The notes: generated by a model not told the origin, from the letters alone. 64,000 nucleotides of DNA from Microcebus murinus (GCF_040939455.1 NC_134106.1:86931001-86995000); one strand, 5' to 3'; positions 48,641-61,612 are shown, counted from the stretch's first letter. Numbers and translations: made by a program.

Positions 48641-49194
48641 CACCTTCCAGTGGCACCTTCCAGCTGCCCCTCCCCCTCAGTGGAGGGTCTCCCAGAAGGC
48701 TCTAGAACCTCACCCAGTAGGAGGAGGTCCCTCGCCTGAGCTCAGAGACCTCTTGGGGTCCAAGTGTACCTGGGATGCCCCTGAGCCCCAGCTGTGCTCC
48801 CAGGGGCAAGGGTCTCCCCGCCAGCAAGCAGAGTGGGGTGGGAGAGAAGGTGCCAGTGCCTTGGTCTTGGCCTAGACAGGGCCAAGACACCCACTGAGCT
48901 CAGGTGTCAGTAATTACTTTATCCTAACTGCCCTTTGGCAGGGTGCCACCGACTTTCATTTGGGGGGAAGATGAAGGCTCTCCCTGCGGCGGGCTGACCT
49001 TTCCTGCAGTTTTCCTGCCCCCCTCCCCCTCTGCTCTGTGAAAAGCTGTGGTGTTTTTAGGAGAGTCTGCAGGCCCTCCATCATTCTGCAACTCATTCTG
49101 CAACTCCTCTTCCTGGGGACTTTCCGGTGAAAAGTCACTGTTCTTGGAACGGCACTTTTTCTGAGTGCAGCTTTGATTTTATAATTTAATTTAA

Positions 49195-49612
49195 TTTTTT
49201 TTTTTTTACATAAAAAGGCTTAATTTGCAGGGGAGCAGGAATTTAATCAAATAGACCAAATCTCAAGTCATCATCACATTCTTCGGACTTCTCCTCCGTC
49301 TCGGCTTTCGTTTCCTCTGCTGCAGTGGGGGCAGAACCAGCAGCAGGAGCCGCAGCACCTGGGGCAGCAGAGACGGCCACAGCCCCACCAGCGCGCACTC
49401 TGGCAAGCTTGCCGATACCCTGGGCTACGACATCTTCAATGTTTTTCCCATTCAGCTCACCGATGACCTTGTTGAGCCGGGCGTCGTCCGCCTCGATGCC
49501 GAGCTGTCCAGGATCTTCTTGATGTCCTTGGCGCTGGGGCAGGAGTTGCCCCTGAGGGCAGCCAGCAGGTAGGAAGCCACCTAGCGCATCCTGGAGGCAG
49601 AGAGGCCTCACG
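49195..49612 (-). pseudogene. RPLP2: RPLP2 processed pseudogene
   Basis: Intronless copy of the 60S acidic ribosomal stalk protein P2. On the minus strand the start is at 49,587-49,589. Codon 3 is TAG, and a frameshift follows near the KKILDS region (about residue 28), after which the frame GIEADDARLNKVIGELNGKNIEDVVAQGIGKLA to the Ala-rich hinge and the acidic FGLFD end is preserved. The alanine/acidic tail has changes (EECDDDLRFGLFD). A T run at 49,195-49,208 is the poly(A). The direct repeat GATTTTATAATTT on both sides (about 49,172 and 49,651) is the target-site duplication. It cannot make a full protein. Confidence 0.92.
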
Positions 49613-50399
49613 CACGTGACCTCGGCGGCGGCAGGGAGGGAAAGCTGATTTTATAATTTTATACTTCAAGTTACAAAACTGAGTTCTCCTCTTTAAATTG
49701 GCTGCTAGAAAGCTCAGAGCCCCATCTGTGGCTTCCAGCAAACACAGGGACACCCAGTGGGCATTCTGTGAACCAACTTTACTCCTGGATCATTTTTTTT
49801 TTCATTTATTTTTGTTGCCCCATTTTCCTGATTCTCCCATTGTAAATTTTATTTTGTTGTATTTTATTGGATTCGTGAGGAAAAAGTAAATACTTCCTGT
49901 CCATTATGTTCACTTCAGGCACTCATGATCAGATTCGTGGCCCCTGCCCTGCACAGCTGCAGGCTGGGTTCTTCTGACCCCTGACCGCTTGGGGAAGGCT
50001 CCAACACTTTTCTTGTTTTGTCCCTCCTGCCTGCCACGTCAAGACCCCCTACAAGATGCAGGGGGTCACTGTAGACACTGTACTCTTTAGGAAGCACTTT
50101 TCTGAAACCTCTGTCCCCAGTAGCAACGGTCCCTCTCTGCTTGGGCCCCACAGAGCCCTGGAAGGGACCTCCTCCATCAGACTTTCTGCGACCACATGGA
50201 TCATCCCAGGCTGGCCCCAGACGTGTGTCAGATCAAGGCAGGGATGACCCAGCCCACACCTAACTCATGAAGACAAGGCAAAAAAGTCATGGCTCTAAAT
50301 GTGTACCTTAGGTTACAGTGTGGTCATTATAAGAATTCACAGAGAGGAGGGAGGAGGGGCTGTAGGCTGGACCAGCAGCTGAAGGTCATTGACGAGAAC

Positions 50400-50520
50400 T
50401 GAAATGTTATTAGATGCCCAACACTGGGTCAAGTGCTTAACTGGCACAACACCCCCATTGAGTGTCATGTCCATTTTACAGATGTGGGGACTGAGGTCAG
50501 GTAAAGCGTTTGAGGGCTAT
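50400..50520 (-). mobile_element. MIR SINE fragment, antisense
   Basis: 'gtccattttacagatgtggggactgaggtcagg' is the reverse of the conserved MIR core. From 50,520 to 52,680 the DNA is fairly GC-rich, with short open frames on both strands but no recognisable gene. Confidence 0.6.
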
Positions 50521-53251
50521 GCCTTGAGATGCGGTTAGATGGGAGGGGTTCAGTATGTAGGTGGAAGAGGCAAACCGATTCAGACCAACATCTATGGACC
50601 ATCTAGCTGCTGTGGCCCCGGCGCATGAGGATGTCTTTGAAAGAAGCTCAGAGACACAGAGAAAGAAGCCCACTTGGGGATGACCACGAACGAAGCAGGC
50701 GTGGGCAGCGCGCAGAGGTGGGACCTCGGGGCGAGGCAGGCGCTGCAGCCGGGGAGGCTGGTGGCCTGTCGGATTTCAGAGCCTGCCCAGGCACTGTCGG
50801 TTCAACGCTTGGTCTTCTCCTAGCAGGAATTCAGAGCCACCTCAGGGACAAATCCAAAAATGAACACCTAAAAACGACATATTCTTGGGTTTTGTAGGGT
50901 CTTATGTCCCCAGGAGAGGATCAGAATTTCAGTCCCGGGGGGCCTAGGGGACAGCTGGGAAGGCGCTGGGTGTCTCCAGATCTAGTGGCTGTGCCGCGAC
51001 CCGTTAGGCTTGGGCTGTGGACCCGGAGAGGGTCCTCTGCCCTGGGTGGTGAAGGCCAAGGCGGAGGCACTGCCCGCCTGAGCCAGGGTGCTCTGTGGCT
51101 CCCGTCTGGCCATGGCTTTGGCACAGCCCCCTCTGCGTTGACCAGTGAGCTTCTGCGGGTCTCTGGTGCCCACACCTGAGGAACACACTGGTCCGAGCCC
51201 CGCCTTGCCACTGAAGCGCCCAGAGGAGCCACCACGCGGTGCTCTACTTTGATTAAGAGTAAGGGGATGGCCATTTCCTCGCTGCTGACAGTGACCAGGT
51301 TTTTGGATTTGGAGACCTTGACCGCTTTTGTGATAGACTATCTTTGGTCTGAGAGGATTCCCGGGATCTTGAGAGGATTCCTTACCCAGAAAAAAGGGTG
51401 AGGGGTTAGGAGATTACCGATCTGCTGTTTTTGGAGAGGAGACACCACTCCCCATAAACGTAAATGCAGTTGCTGCCGAGGGGGTGGATTCCCTCATGTG
51501 GACTGGCATCTCCTTCGCCAGAGCGAGGCCTTGAAGCACGAGCAAATGTTCTCCCGAATGTCGGTTTCTGTGGGAGGCTCAGAGCGTCCCACGGTGCTAA
51601 GATGGAAGGAGCGGCCCTGGGATATTGTCGCTGACCGTGGGGTCCCACCTCCAGTGAACATACCTGGTGGGACATGGATGCTCTGCTCTCACTTATGTCT
51701 GGGAGACAAACAGGCCTGGTCCGGAGGGCAGGGGAGACTCGGGGGCGGTGGGGTTGGGAGACTCTGGACTCGGAGGGGGCCGAGCCCGCTAGAGGGGGAG
51801 AGGGCTGGCCCCTGCCTCAGGACCAGCTCTGTCAGAGGAGGAGATTCTCAGCTCTACGCCGCAGGCTGCCGTGCCTTGGCTCTGGTGTAAGGAGTAAAAA
51901 GCGAGCCCTGTGTCCAAGCTAGGGGCGAATAAGATTAACATGGGGTGTGAGCAGCCCGAAGAAGTGTGCTCTGGACCTGTACAGATGGTGTGACAGAAAA
52001 GCCTGGAGGCAGCTGGGGTTTGGAGAACATGGAGCCTGTGGCAGGACCTGGGGAGAGGGGCCTGGAAGCCAGGGCTCCCCGCCCAGCTGTTCCACAAGTA
52101 AAAGGACTCTGACATTTCACTGTGCACAGCTGGGGAACAGCACTTATACCAGCAGTGACGGCGTCTGTGGCCCAGTCTGCATCTCGTTCATGCTCGTGGG
52201 CAGGTACCTTCACCTTTCTGAGGCTGTTTTTTTAAAAAAATCTACAACATAGGGGTGATGACCCCTCTCCAGGATCCTCTTGTGAACAGTGGAGATCAGA
52301 CAGGTACATTCTGTGACACAGAGCGTGCCATTTCCTAGGGAGCTGTGCCGGTATTAACCATTTTCGTTACTAGGCTACTAATGAGCTATATGAGCATGGT
52401 AAGCCACGTAACCTCACTCACCAATCCTGCTAACCAAGGAGTCTTCACATTTTTTATTGTTTAGATTTCTCCAAAGGCTTATGGCTGGGAGGAGGCCAGA
52501 AACAGGGCTAAATGGGCAAGCTGCTCTCAAGAGTGGGGAGCCCTCCCTTTCTTCCCTCCACGGGGAGTCCACCCTTGGAGAGGGGTATGTGGCTGTAACA
52601 TCTGGCTCCAGGATAAATTTGGAAAACCTTCCAGGCCTCCCAGGTATCTGATTAGACAGACAGAGCAGGAAGAGACCTCGCATTCACTGAGCGCCTACTA
52701 TATGACATTCCCAGTTAATACATTAACTTGCAAGATGGGGTTTGGCTCCTGCCAAGTCTCAGGCCTGCACTGGGCACTGAGACCAAGTAAGAATGGATTG
52801 ATGGAGTCTATTTAATATTTTTTAATAAGATTCTAATGGAATGCTTGAATAAAAAGCAAAGATACTAGAAACCAAAGTCATGGTTTCAATAAGTGAGTAA
52901 TGAGCACAGCACATTTTATCAACAATTATGAATCCCACCTTAAATATATCAACTAAGTACTTTCTATTAAATTCCAATAAATGTGCAAAAAATGTGAAAA
53001 AATGAAGAATTAATTTCCCCCAATTCTCCAGTAAACATGTAGAAGAATCTAAAGATACACTAAATCAAATCACTGTTCTAGGTGGCTACATTGCATTTGG
53101 CAAGTGTTTATAAATGTGCCATTTCAAAATTATTAAAAATTATTTTAATATTGATGAATGACAAGGTATTTGTGAGATCTTGCATATACTCAAGTGATGT
53201 TTCCATGAATATTCTTCGGTACTTATTTTGCCATTATACACAACACATGAT

Positions 53252-53664
53252 GCCATAATATGGATGTTTGTCTCCTAAACCTCCTGTTGAAATTTGATCC
53301 CCAATGTTGGGGGTGGGGGCCTAGAAGGAGGTGTTTGTGTTGTGGGAACAGATTCCTGGTAAATGGATTAGTGCCCTCCCTGGGGGAGGGGTAAGTGAGT
53401 TCTCACTCTATTAGTTCCCATGAGAGCTGGTTGCTAAAAATAGCTGGGCACCTCCATCTCCTCTCTCTTTTGCTTCCTCTCTTGTCATGTGATCTCTGGA
53501 CACACCAGCTCCCCTTCACCTTCCACCACGAGTAGAAGCAGCCTGAGGCTTTCACCAGTTGCCTGACCATTCAGCCAACAGAATCATGAGCCAAACAAAC
53601 CTTCTTTCTGTATCAATTACCCAGTCTCAGATACTCCTTTGTAGCAACACAAACAGAGTAAGAA
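53252..53664 (+). mobile_element. MaLR LTR (MST/MLT1-like)
   Basis: Characteristic ERVL-MaLR LTR text: 'cctgttgaaatttgatccccaatgttgg', 'gtgagttctcactctattagttcccatgagagctggttg', 'ctctcttgtcatgtgatctctg', 'gagccaaacaaacct' and 'attacccagtctcagatac'. The flanks (52,700-53,250 and 53,665-54,280) are AT-rich without features. Confidence 0.8.
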
Positions 53665-54283
53665 AGATGATAACCATTCTTAGCAACACATCACAAATAA
53701 TAGTTGTACATCTTTCTTAGTCTTAATTTCTTTCCATACAAAACATGACTTATAGAGTGCCATGATCTTCTCAATAATATTACTAACATTTTATTAAGAA
53801 AATAGTCATTATCTTAGCACATGAGGTAATAAAGTACCAGTTTTAGTAGCTCAGTGGCTCTAACAGGTATGAAAATAAATATTTTATCACATTGAGTATT
53901 AGCCCCAAATTAAGAAAATAGACACTCATGCCTATAACAAAATTATAACTACACATAATCTAAATTCATTTTGAAGTTTAAAGTTAATTTTTCTTTGAAA
54001 ATGATTCAAATAAAAAAATCTAAAGAAGTTTTGTTAAATATGCTTAGTGTTCAAGGACTGTTCTATCCTAAATGATCCTTAATAGTATCTCCACACTAAG
54101 ATTTTAGTTCCATAGTATCCTTAATTATTTACTTTTTAAGGTAAACTGATTTTTATTCCAGGCATTCTCTGCCCAGTTGTTTAATATTGAGGTAGAATAC
54201 CATGATGTTGCATTTGTAATCAAATTATTTCTCATAAGGTCCCAAATTTTGTGTAAACTTCAGTTAAAGGAGTTTGTAGGAAA

Positions 54284-54497
54284 AATATAGGGCTAAAGGA
54301 ATTTTTAATATTTACATCTCTTTAAGATGATATGTCCTAACAAATTCTCATCCTCTTAGTCAAAGCCAAATAAACAACATTAATCAACAGAATTTCAATG
54401 AGCTAATTACAAGTTACCTTTCTGTGGAAAGTAAAACACTTTGTTTTTTATTTTCTAAGTGTAAAAAGTATAAAACTGAGTTATCTTTAGTGGACTA
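54284..54497 (+). repeat. Local direct repeat, left copy
   Basis: About 215 bp from 'atagggctaaaggaatttttaat' to 'gagttatctttagtggacta', repeated at 54,996-55,213 with an estimated 85-90% identity by eye. No family is recognised. Confidence 0.8.
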
Positions 54498-54995
54498 TTT
54501 ACATTGTAACTTCCAGTAATATTACATTATGTAACTCCTTGATTTTCTGTACAGCGGAGACTGAGACTCAATTTGAATTCTATATTCCTAATAAAAAACA
54601 ATTAAAAAATAAATTTAGCTTTAGTAATAAAACAGAGAAGAAACCAGATGCTGCTTGAGACATCCTTACAATATTTAACATTTCTAAAAATTTTTACATT
54701 TTATTCATATTTCTAGTAATTGCATTATGACTTCTATTTATCACACAATTCAGTTGATTTGTTCCAAAGAAGAATACAAACCCAATTTTGAAATTAACAC
54801 CAATATGAGTTGCTTTCAGTGGAGAGCAGAGCATGGTGGGTTTTGTACAAATATCCTCATGTCCATCTGACATTTTACAATATCTATTGAGAAAGACCCC
54901 AGTCTCAGATGACTCAAAACATCATCCTTTTCCATGGCTGTATTCATCATTACACAGATATGTGCTATGTCAAAATTACCTTTTGGCCGAAAGGA

Positions 54996-55213
54996 ATATA
55001 GGGCCAAAGAAATTTTTAGTTTTTCATATTTACATCTCTTTAAGATTATCCATCTCACTAATTCTCATCCTTTAAGTCAAAGCCAAATAAACAACATTAA
55101 TCCACAGAATTTCAATCAGCTGATTACAAGTTACCATTCCATGGAAAGTAAAACATTTTGTTTTTTACTTTATAAGTGTAAAAAGTATAAAAATGAGTTA
55201 TCTTTAGTGGACT
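54996..55213 (+). repeat. Local direct repeat, right copy
   Basis: Partner of 54,284-54,497, about 712 bp downstream. Several short indels separate the two. Confidence 0.8.
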
Positions 55214-55479
55214 AGTTATTCTTTGACATAGCACAATCACCAATAATCTCCTCACTCATAAATCTTAATAATATCACGGTTATTGCCCTGTACTTAAATC
55301 CAACAAGTGTTTCTCAGTCTTTTACTTGGAATAAAGCAGAATTGGAACATGACCTCCTTTTGGGAATTTTCTTTTTCCCAGGACACTCTGACATCTCCAG
55401 TCTCTGTCTTCAAACTATGCTAGTCACTCTAGACACACAGATAAGTGGGACAGAAGAGGCAGATTAAAACGAGGCCTAT

Positions 55480-56765
55480 GTAAATGCAGTCAATTGATCT
55501 CTGTCAAAGGGGAAAAGGTAATTCAATGGACTTTTTTGATAAAAATATCTTTTTAACAAATGGTAAATAAAAAGTTTGGTGACCATATAGGAAAAAGAGA
55601 TGAATGTAGACACAAACTAAAAAAACTAAAAAAACCTCTCTAAACTACTTTACAACTAAAAAAAACTCACTAAAAATAGTTCATACACACAAATGTAAAT
55701 CTGAAAAATTTTAGAAAAAAACATAGGAGAAGATCTGTGTGGTCTTGAGTTTTGTATGCATCTTTACATGCAACACCAAAAGCATGATCCATGAAAGACA
55801 AAAATTGATACAGTGAACATCATTAAAGTTAAAATTTTCAACAATGTGAAAGATGTTAAGAGAATGAAAAGACAAGACCAAATGGGGAGAAAATCTTTGA
55901 AAAAAACATATCTAAAAAAGGACTTGTACCTAAAAGACCTTATAAAACTAAACAACAGGAAAACAAACAACCCAATTAAAAATGGGTAAGTATCTGAACA
56001 GATCCCACCAAAAAAGGTATACAGTTAAGCACAGGAAATAAGCATAGAAGAGATGCACAACATCACTTAGCATTAGTGGTCAAAAAAATTAAAACAACTA
56101 TGAGATAGCCCTAAACACCTATTAGAATGGCTAAAATCTTAAAAGAAAAGAAACAATTCTAATAGCAATCAAAGCAACATAAACTCCCCATTGCTGGTGG
56201 GAATGCACGATGGTATAGACATTATGGAAGACAGTCTGGCAGTTTTTCCCCCAAGATAAATACTATCTCACTCCATGATCCAGAAATCAGGCTCCTGCTT
56301 ATTCAGACAACTTGTTCAGCTTATGGGCACACAAATATGTACTGCAGCTCTATTCACAATGGTCATAGACTGCAGTAGATCAGGATGTCCTTCAATAGGT
56401 AAATAGATAACCAAATCAGGATACATCCATGCAACAAAATACTACTCAGCAATAGAAAGAAATGAATTATCAGCCCATGCAAAGATATGGATGAACTCAA
56501 ATTTATATTACTAAGAGAAGTCAGTCTGAAGCGACTGTACACTGTATCATTCCACCTATATGACACTCTGGAAAAGCCAAAACTACAGAGATGGTAAACA
56601 GATCAGTGGTTACCAGTGGTTTTTGGATGAAGGAAGTTAGAATAGGAGAAGCATTCTTTAAGATGCTTTAATGGTGGATACCTACCACTATGCCTTCATC
56701 AAAACCATAGAATTTTACAACCCAATGGATATATAATGTATGCAAATTAAAATAAATTATCTAGG
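55480..56765 (+). mobile_element. Old L1M LINE-1 3' part
   Basis: Sense L1 sequence: 'aatgcagtcaattgatctctgtcaaagg', 'aaaaatgggtaagtatctgaacag', 'agatgcacaacatcacttagcattagtgg', 'gggaatgcacgatggtatagac' and a decayed 3' end. The frame is destroyed. From 56,766 to 57,070 nothing is recognised. Confidence 0.75.
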
Positions 56766-57072
56766 AGGTTAGAGGATGTCAGCATGGAATGCAGAATGGG
56801 ACAAAGAATCTCCCCACTTTGAAAATGCATGAAACAAACTTACTACTGGTTGGGGGGAGATGGAGGGCAAAGGCTCTGACCAGAGGGCAACGGTGGGAGG
56901 GAGGCTTAACATAACTAGCTCCCTTTCACTTCTGACCCCTGTGGCAATACCCTTTGGGTTAAAAGCTTCTGCTGAGCTCTGCACTTAGGCTAGAAGAAAG
57001 GTGACAATTACATCTTTTTCAAAACTAATACCCGGTGAGATAAAACAAGTATACACACAAGTAACCATGCTG

Positions 57073-57400
57073 TGTTAAAGATTTTTAGGGACATGCTGAC
57101 CTTCATCCCCCAAAGCTAACTGACCAAGAGCAAAGAAGTTTTACCACCTCCTCAGACCCTCACTGATGCCCAGATGTCTTGGTTACCTTCTGCAGCCCAA
57201 CCTTCTCTTCCGCTTCCCTTAAGATAAAGAGGAGCCCAACGTTCAAGTTCTAACTGAAGATGGTTCTTTGAGACATTAGTCCACCATCATCTGGGGTTGC
57301 TGGCTCTCTGAGTAAAAGTCACTTTTCTTGCCCCAACACCTTGCCTCTGGGCTTATTTGGCTGTCCTATTGCAAGTGGTCCGAGCAGCTTGAACTCCATT
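57073..57400 (+). mobile_element. Probable LTR fragment of a class I ERV
   Basis: Starts TGTTAAAGATTTTTAGGG. It contains a TATA-like 'cttaagataaagagg', 'ctgagtaaaagtcac' and the LTR-end-like 'tatttggctgtcctattgcaagtggtccgagcagcttgaac'. No clean target-site duplication was found, so the borders are uncertain. Confidence 0.45.
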
Positions 57401-57834
57401 CCAAAAGCAGCTTTGGAAATGAATGGCTTTCAGAAGGTCAAATAAACTATCCATGAATAGTGCAGTCTATGTTATGAAGTTCTTTGCCACTGGGGTAATA
57501 GTTAACCTTTCTGAAACCACTATACTTCTAGTATGGATTTTAAAAATGCATTGCATACAGGGTGGATGGGTGAGAGCCTGGTTTCTCACTGTTGGAGTGG
57601 GAGGTTACAGACAAGGAGAGAAGCTAGAATGATGATCCATATATGAATGATTAGAGTTGGAGACATCAATGCGAACTCATGTTTACCTTAATACAGAAAC
57701 AGATGTTCCAGGACTATACTTGTGAGAATATATACGTGCGTTTCATTGTGCTGTTAGCAGAGTGCACAAAGAAGCAAGGATATTCTTGTAGGATGGCTGT
57801 TTGCAAAAAGACAAGACATCAAAAGTGTCGACTA

Positions 57835-58580
57835 GAATATGGAGAAAAGGGAAGGCTTGTACACTGTTCTCGAGAATGTAAAGTTTCTCAAACAACTAAA
57901 AATAAAACTACCATATGATCCAGCAACACCACTTCTGGGCATATACCCAAAGGAAATGAAATCAGTATCTTCAGGAAATACCTGCAGTCCCACATCCATC
58001 GCAGCATTATTCACAGAAGCCAAGATATGGAAACAACCAAGCATCTGTCAACAGATAAGTGGATAAAGCAAAGGAGAGATATATACATGTGACATAAAAT
58101 GGAATGTTATTCAGCATTAAAAAATCGGGAAATCCTTGCCATCTGTGACGACATGGACGAATCTGGAGGATATTATGTAGGTGAAATAAGCCAGACACAG
58201 AGAGACAAATGCTAGTGATCTCACACACAGGAATGTAAGACAGTAAAACTCAGAGAAGAAGAATGGTAGAACGGTGGTTGCATAAGCTGAGGGCAGGGCG
58301 GGAGGTTGAGGGCAGAGGGGAGGTGTTGGCCAAAGAGCACAAACTTTCAGTTATAAAACGAATAAGTTCTGAGTATCTAAGGTACAGCATGGTGACTGTA
58401 GTTAATAATACAGTATCATATGCTTCGCATGTGCTCAACAGTAGATCCTAAGTGTTCTCATAACTCACACATGACTATGTGAGCTGATGGATGTGCTAAT
58501 TAGCTTGTGATAATCATTTCGCAACCTACATGTATATCAAACCACATTGTATGCCTTAAATGCATATGATCTTCATTGTC
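57835..58580 (+). mobile_element. LINE-1 3' fragment
   Basis: Sense ORF2-end and 3' region: 'actaccatatgatccagcaacaccacttctgggcatatac', 'gcagcattattcacagaagccaag' and 'gacatggacgaatctgg'. Decayed. The following 58,590-58,960 is a GC-rich patch without a recognised gene. Confidence 0.8.
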
Positions 58581-59347
58581 AGTTACTCAGTAAAGCTGGG
58601 GGAAAAGTTTCTCTTGAAGATAAATCTTGTTCAAAAGAGCAGAATGCTCTGGCATGTTTCAAAATGGCGCCTTTCCTCCTCCCCCTGCCGGAAGCATGAG
58701 GGGATGTCTCTCTAGTGCTCCCTGTGAGCATCCGGCAGGGCTCCGGGAGTTGGCTGCAGTCAGCGCTCAGACCAGCCGGCGAGCAGCCTCCAGCGTCTCT
58801 GCCAGTCACACTTCGGCTCTGCCCTCCTCCGGGCTGCTTCCCAGGAAGGCTGCTGCTCCTGGGTTTCTGCTGCCGTGAATCGTGTTCCTGTCTATTGGAC
58901 TGCTGGTCTCTTCAGTTTGGGGGCTGAGTTTTGTCCTGTGACCTCCTTTATCTTATGCGTCTAAGATGAATTCCAGATGTAAGTTTTTAATAACATTTTC
59001 CAATAAAACAAATCAGAGCTCCTTGGAGAAGTGGATGATACTGAGACTAGGGCAGCAAACATGCAAGACTGGAAAGCACGGAGTGTCAGGAAATATGGAA
59101 GTGCTCAACAAAACAAAACAAAACAAAACAGAACAAAAGGGGCTAATGGAAAGATCTCACAATGGCCAAAGCGGGAACAATTTGGGCATCAAAATTAATA
59201 AGGTAGGGTTAAATTATAACTGAAAGTTTAAAATAACTATCCAGGTGTCCATGCTGGCTTATATGAAAGATTAAACAAACAAGTGGGGTAAATAGAAATC
59301 TCTCACACAGAATTCCAAATAATGGATGCAGAAAATCAGCTAATAAG

Positions 59348-59660
59348 TGTTACTGAGGTCAAATCAGAAGAAGGAGGACAAGCGGTTTGAATCCGAAGAA
59401 TGAGGATAAGTGGTTTGGGGAGGAAGGAAAGAGACATTTTATTACTTTGCCAGCAAAGGAGGAGACTCCCGTTTGAAATGCCATTCTCCTAATAATCAGC
59501 AGAAATACTGAGCTTTCACAGGATGGGCTCTCAGCTTCAGGCAATTACTGTTCAAGTACACTTGATGATTCTGATCTCCTTTAGCACAAATAACAAGACT
59601 TATCCTGCCCCTCCCAACCACTGGCCTGAGGCAGGGAGACAGGTTTTAGTTCTAAAAAAG
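59348..59660 (-). mobile_element. LTR related to the solo LTR at 44,846
   Basis: Shares 'agaaggaggacaagcggtttgaa' and 'ctgcccctcccaaccactggcc', and has AATAAA on the minus strand in 'agtaataaaatgtctc'. The start TGTTACTG matches the TGTTACCG of the other copy. The far border and target-site duplication were not found. Confidence 0.6.
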
Positions 59661-60048
59661 GAGTGGAGGATGTTTTAAAGAGACAGAAAATATTTTTGCA
59701 GTTTTTATTTTTTTTCCAGGCCATTCCTTGTTCTATATTCCCCACTCTCAGTATTTCCCCCTCCATATCTATGGGAGGAGGGGTGACTACTCTGTTATAC
59801 AAGGAGGTGGCGCCAACTCCCCAAGTCTGAAGCTTGGGCACTGCAGGATGGTTTCTTCCCAAAGAAGACATGCAATGAGGACAGGGAAAAAATTTACCTC
59901 CCAGTGGAGAAACCTGAGAAACATAACCTCAGCTGGGTGATCAAAGTTAATGCCAACTGTGCTGAGTCATCTTGGGAGAATGTATCCTTGATATTGTGAA
60001 TGAAATAAAAACCTCAAACTCTGTAAAATAATTTAAAGTTTATTCTGA

Positions 60049-60143
60049 GGCTCTGACTTGAGGGGGGAGGGAGGGCATGGGCAATGTACTTAACCTTAAC
60101 ACTTGTACCCACATAATATGCTAAAATAAAAAAAATTAAAAAT
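60049..60143 (+). mobile_element. 5'-truncated young L1 3' tail
   Basis: 'gggggagggagggcatgggcaatg...cttaacacttgtacccacataatatgctaaaataaa' with target-site duplication AAAGTTTATTCTGA at about 60,035-60,048 and 60,144-60,157. Same L1 family as the tails in the tandem units. Confidence 0.88.
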
Positions 60144-60426
60144 AAAGTTTATTCTGAACTGAGTGTGTGTGACTGACAGCCTGGAGCCCATGATCTCAAG
60201 GGGTCCTGAGAAAATGTGCCCAAGGTAGTCCAGTTACAGTTTGGTTTCATGCATTCATGGAGACAAGGATTATATGTAAAATCATAAACCAATACATGAA
60301 AGGGGTACATTGGTTGGTCCTGAAAAGGTGGGATATCTCTAAGGGGGTGGAGGTGGGGATGGGGCTACAGGTTATAGGTGGCTTTAAAGATTTTGATTTG
60401 TAATTCCGTAAAGAAATGAAGCTTTG

Positions 60427-60704
60427 GCGGGACAAGGTGGCTCACGCCTGAAATTCTAGCACTCTGGGAGGCTGAGGCGGGTGGATGGCTCAAGGTAGGG
60501 GTTCGAAAGCACCCTGAGCAAGAGCGAGACCCTGTCTCTACTAAAAATAGAAAGAAATTAACTGGCCAACTAAAATATATAGAGGAAATTAGCTGGGCAT
60601 GGTGGTGCATGCCTGTAGTCCCAGCTACTCGGGAGGCTGAGGCAGTAGAATCACCTGAGCCTAGGAGTCTAAGGTTGCTGTGAGCTAGGCTGACACCACA
60701 GCAC
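60427..60704 (+). mobile_element. Alu SINE, 3' end truncated
   Basis: Lemur-type Alu lacking the last part of the right arm and the poly(A). Confidence 0.88.
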
Positions 60705-60786
60705 TGGACATATTCCAGACATATACTGAGATTCAAGTGATCAGTTAAGTAAATTGATGGGCTGCAGGTGTGGTTTAACTCTTGTC

Positions 60787-60893
60787 TTTTTTTTTTTTTT
60801 TTTTTTGGACACAGAGTCTCACTCTGTTGCCCAGGCTAGAGTGCCGTGGTGTCAGCCTAGCTCACAGCAACCTCAAACTCCTGGGGTTCTATG
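60787..60893 (-). mobile_element. Alu SINE fragment, antisense
   Basis: T run, 'acagagtctcactctgttgcccaggctagagtgccgtgg' and 'cctagctcacagcaacctcaaactcctggg', after which the element stops. Confidence 0.88.
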
Positions 60894-60904
60894 ATATACC
60901 TTCT

Positions 60905-61612
60905 ATGATATACCTGACCAGTACTCCTCAACATTGTCAGGGTCATCAAAAATAAGAAAAGTCTGAACAACTAAGCAGCCAGGAAAGCCAAAGGAGCTAC
61001 CAGTAATGTGTAATGTCGTCTCCTGGATGGAACTCTGAAACAAAAATGGTAAAACTAAGTGTGAATCCTCAGGTTAAGTGCTTTCTTTTCGCTTATGCAT
61101 ATTGCTTGTTTTTAGGAAGTTGGTTTGAGCGGGCTGATGGCAGTAAATTTTGGGATGAAACAAAAGAGCAAGCGCATGGGCACAAGGGGCCAACCAATCA
61201 ATGTAAAGGTCAAGCGCGTAGACAGGTTATGCACCTAGGGTATAAAGGGCTCTGTCCCACAGTGCATGGAATCTTTGTCCCAATGGAGGCCTCTGTATTG
61301 GTGCTCTGGGACTTAGACCCTAGCTCGAGCTAGTCAATAAAACTCCTTTTCATGATTCCAGCCTCAGTGACCCTGTCTCTTTGTTGTGTGGTACTACGGT
61401 TTTCCGCTCTAACATAAGGAAATCCGAATAAAAGGTGGACTTTAGCTTAGAATAAGGAATTAATATTGTTTCAATAATCATAACAAATGTACTATACTGA
61501 TGTAGGATGTTAATAAGAGAGGAAACTGGGTCTGAACCATGTGGGAAATCTTTGCACTATCTTCCTAAATTTTGTGTAAACCTGAAACTGTTCTGAAATT
61601 AAAACTTTATAA
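60905..61612 (+). mobile_element. Old L1 3' end split by a solo LTR
   Basis: The left part (60,905-61,059) contains 'gtaatgtgtaatgtcgtctcctggatggaactctgaaac'. The right part (61,415-61,612) has 'gaaatccgaataaaaggtggac', 'gttaataagagaggaaactggg' and 'aacctgaaactgttctgaaattaaaac', the known layout of an old L1 3' terminus. The element is continuous once the LTR is removed. Confidence 0.65.
61060..61414 (+). mobile_element. Solo LTR, class I ERV type
   Basis: 355 bp, starting TGTGAATCC and ending CTCTAACA. The flanking 4 bp duplication TAAG is at 61,056-61,059 and 61,415-61,418. In order it shows CCAAT ('gccaaccaatcaatg'), TATA ('gggtataaagggc') and AATAAA ('gtcaataaaactcc'), all on the plus strand, so U3, R and U5 are complete. 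No internal viral genes remain. Confidence 0.85.

Noticed and set aside
51498..51890. Possible coding or CpG-island region around 50,600-52,100
   Set aside because: Several overlapping short frames on both strands, no splice-consistent exon or known motif; nothing can be claimed beyond moderate GC content.
58594..58960. GC-rich patch that might be an LTR or promoter
   Set aside because: No TG/CA ends, target duplication, TATA or poly(A) signal could be placed convincingly.
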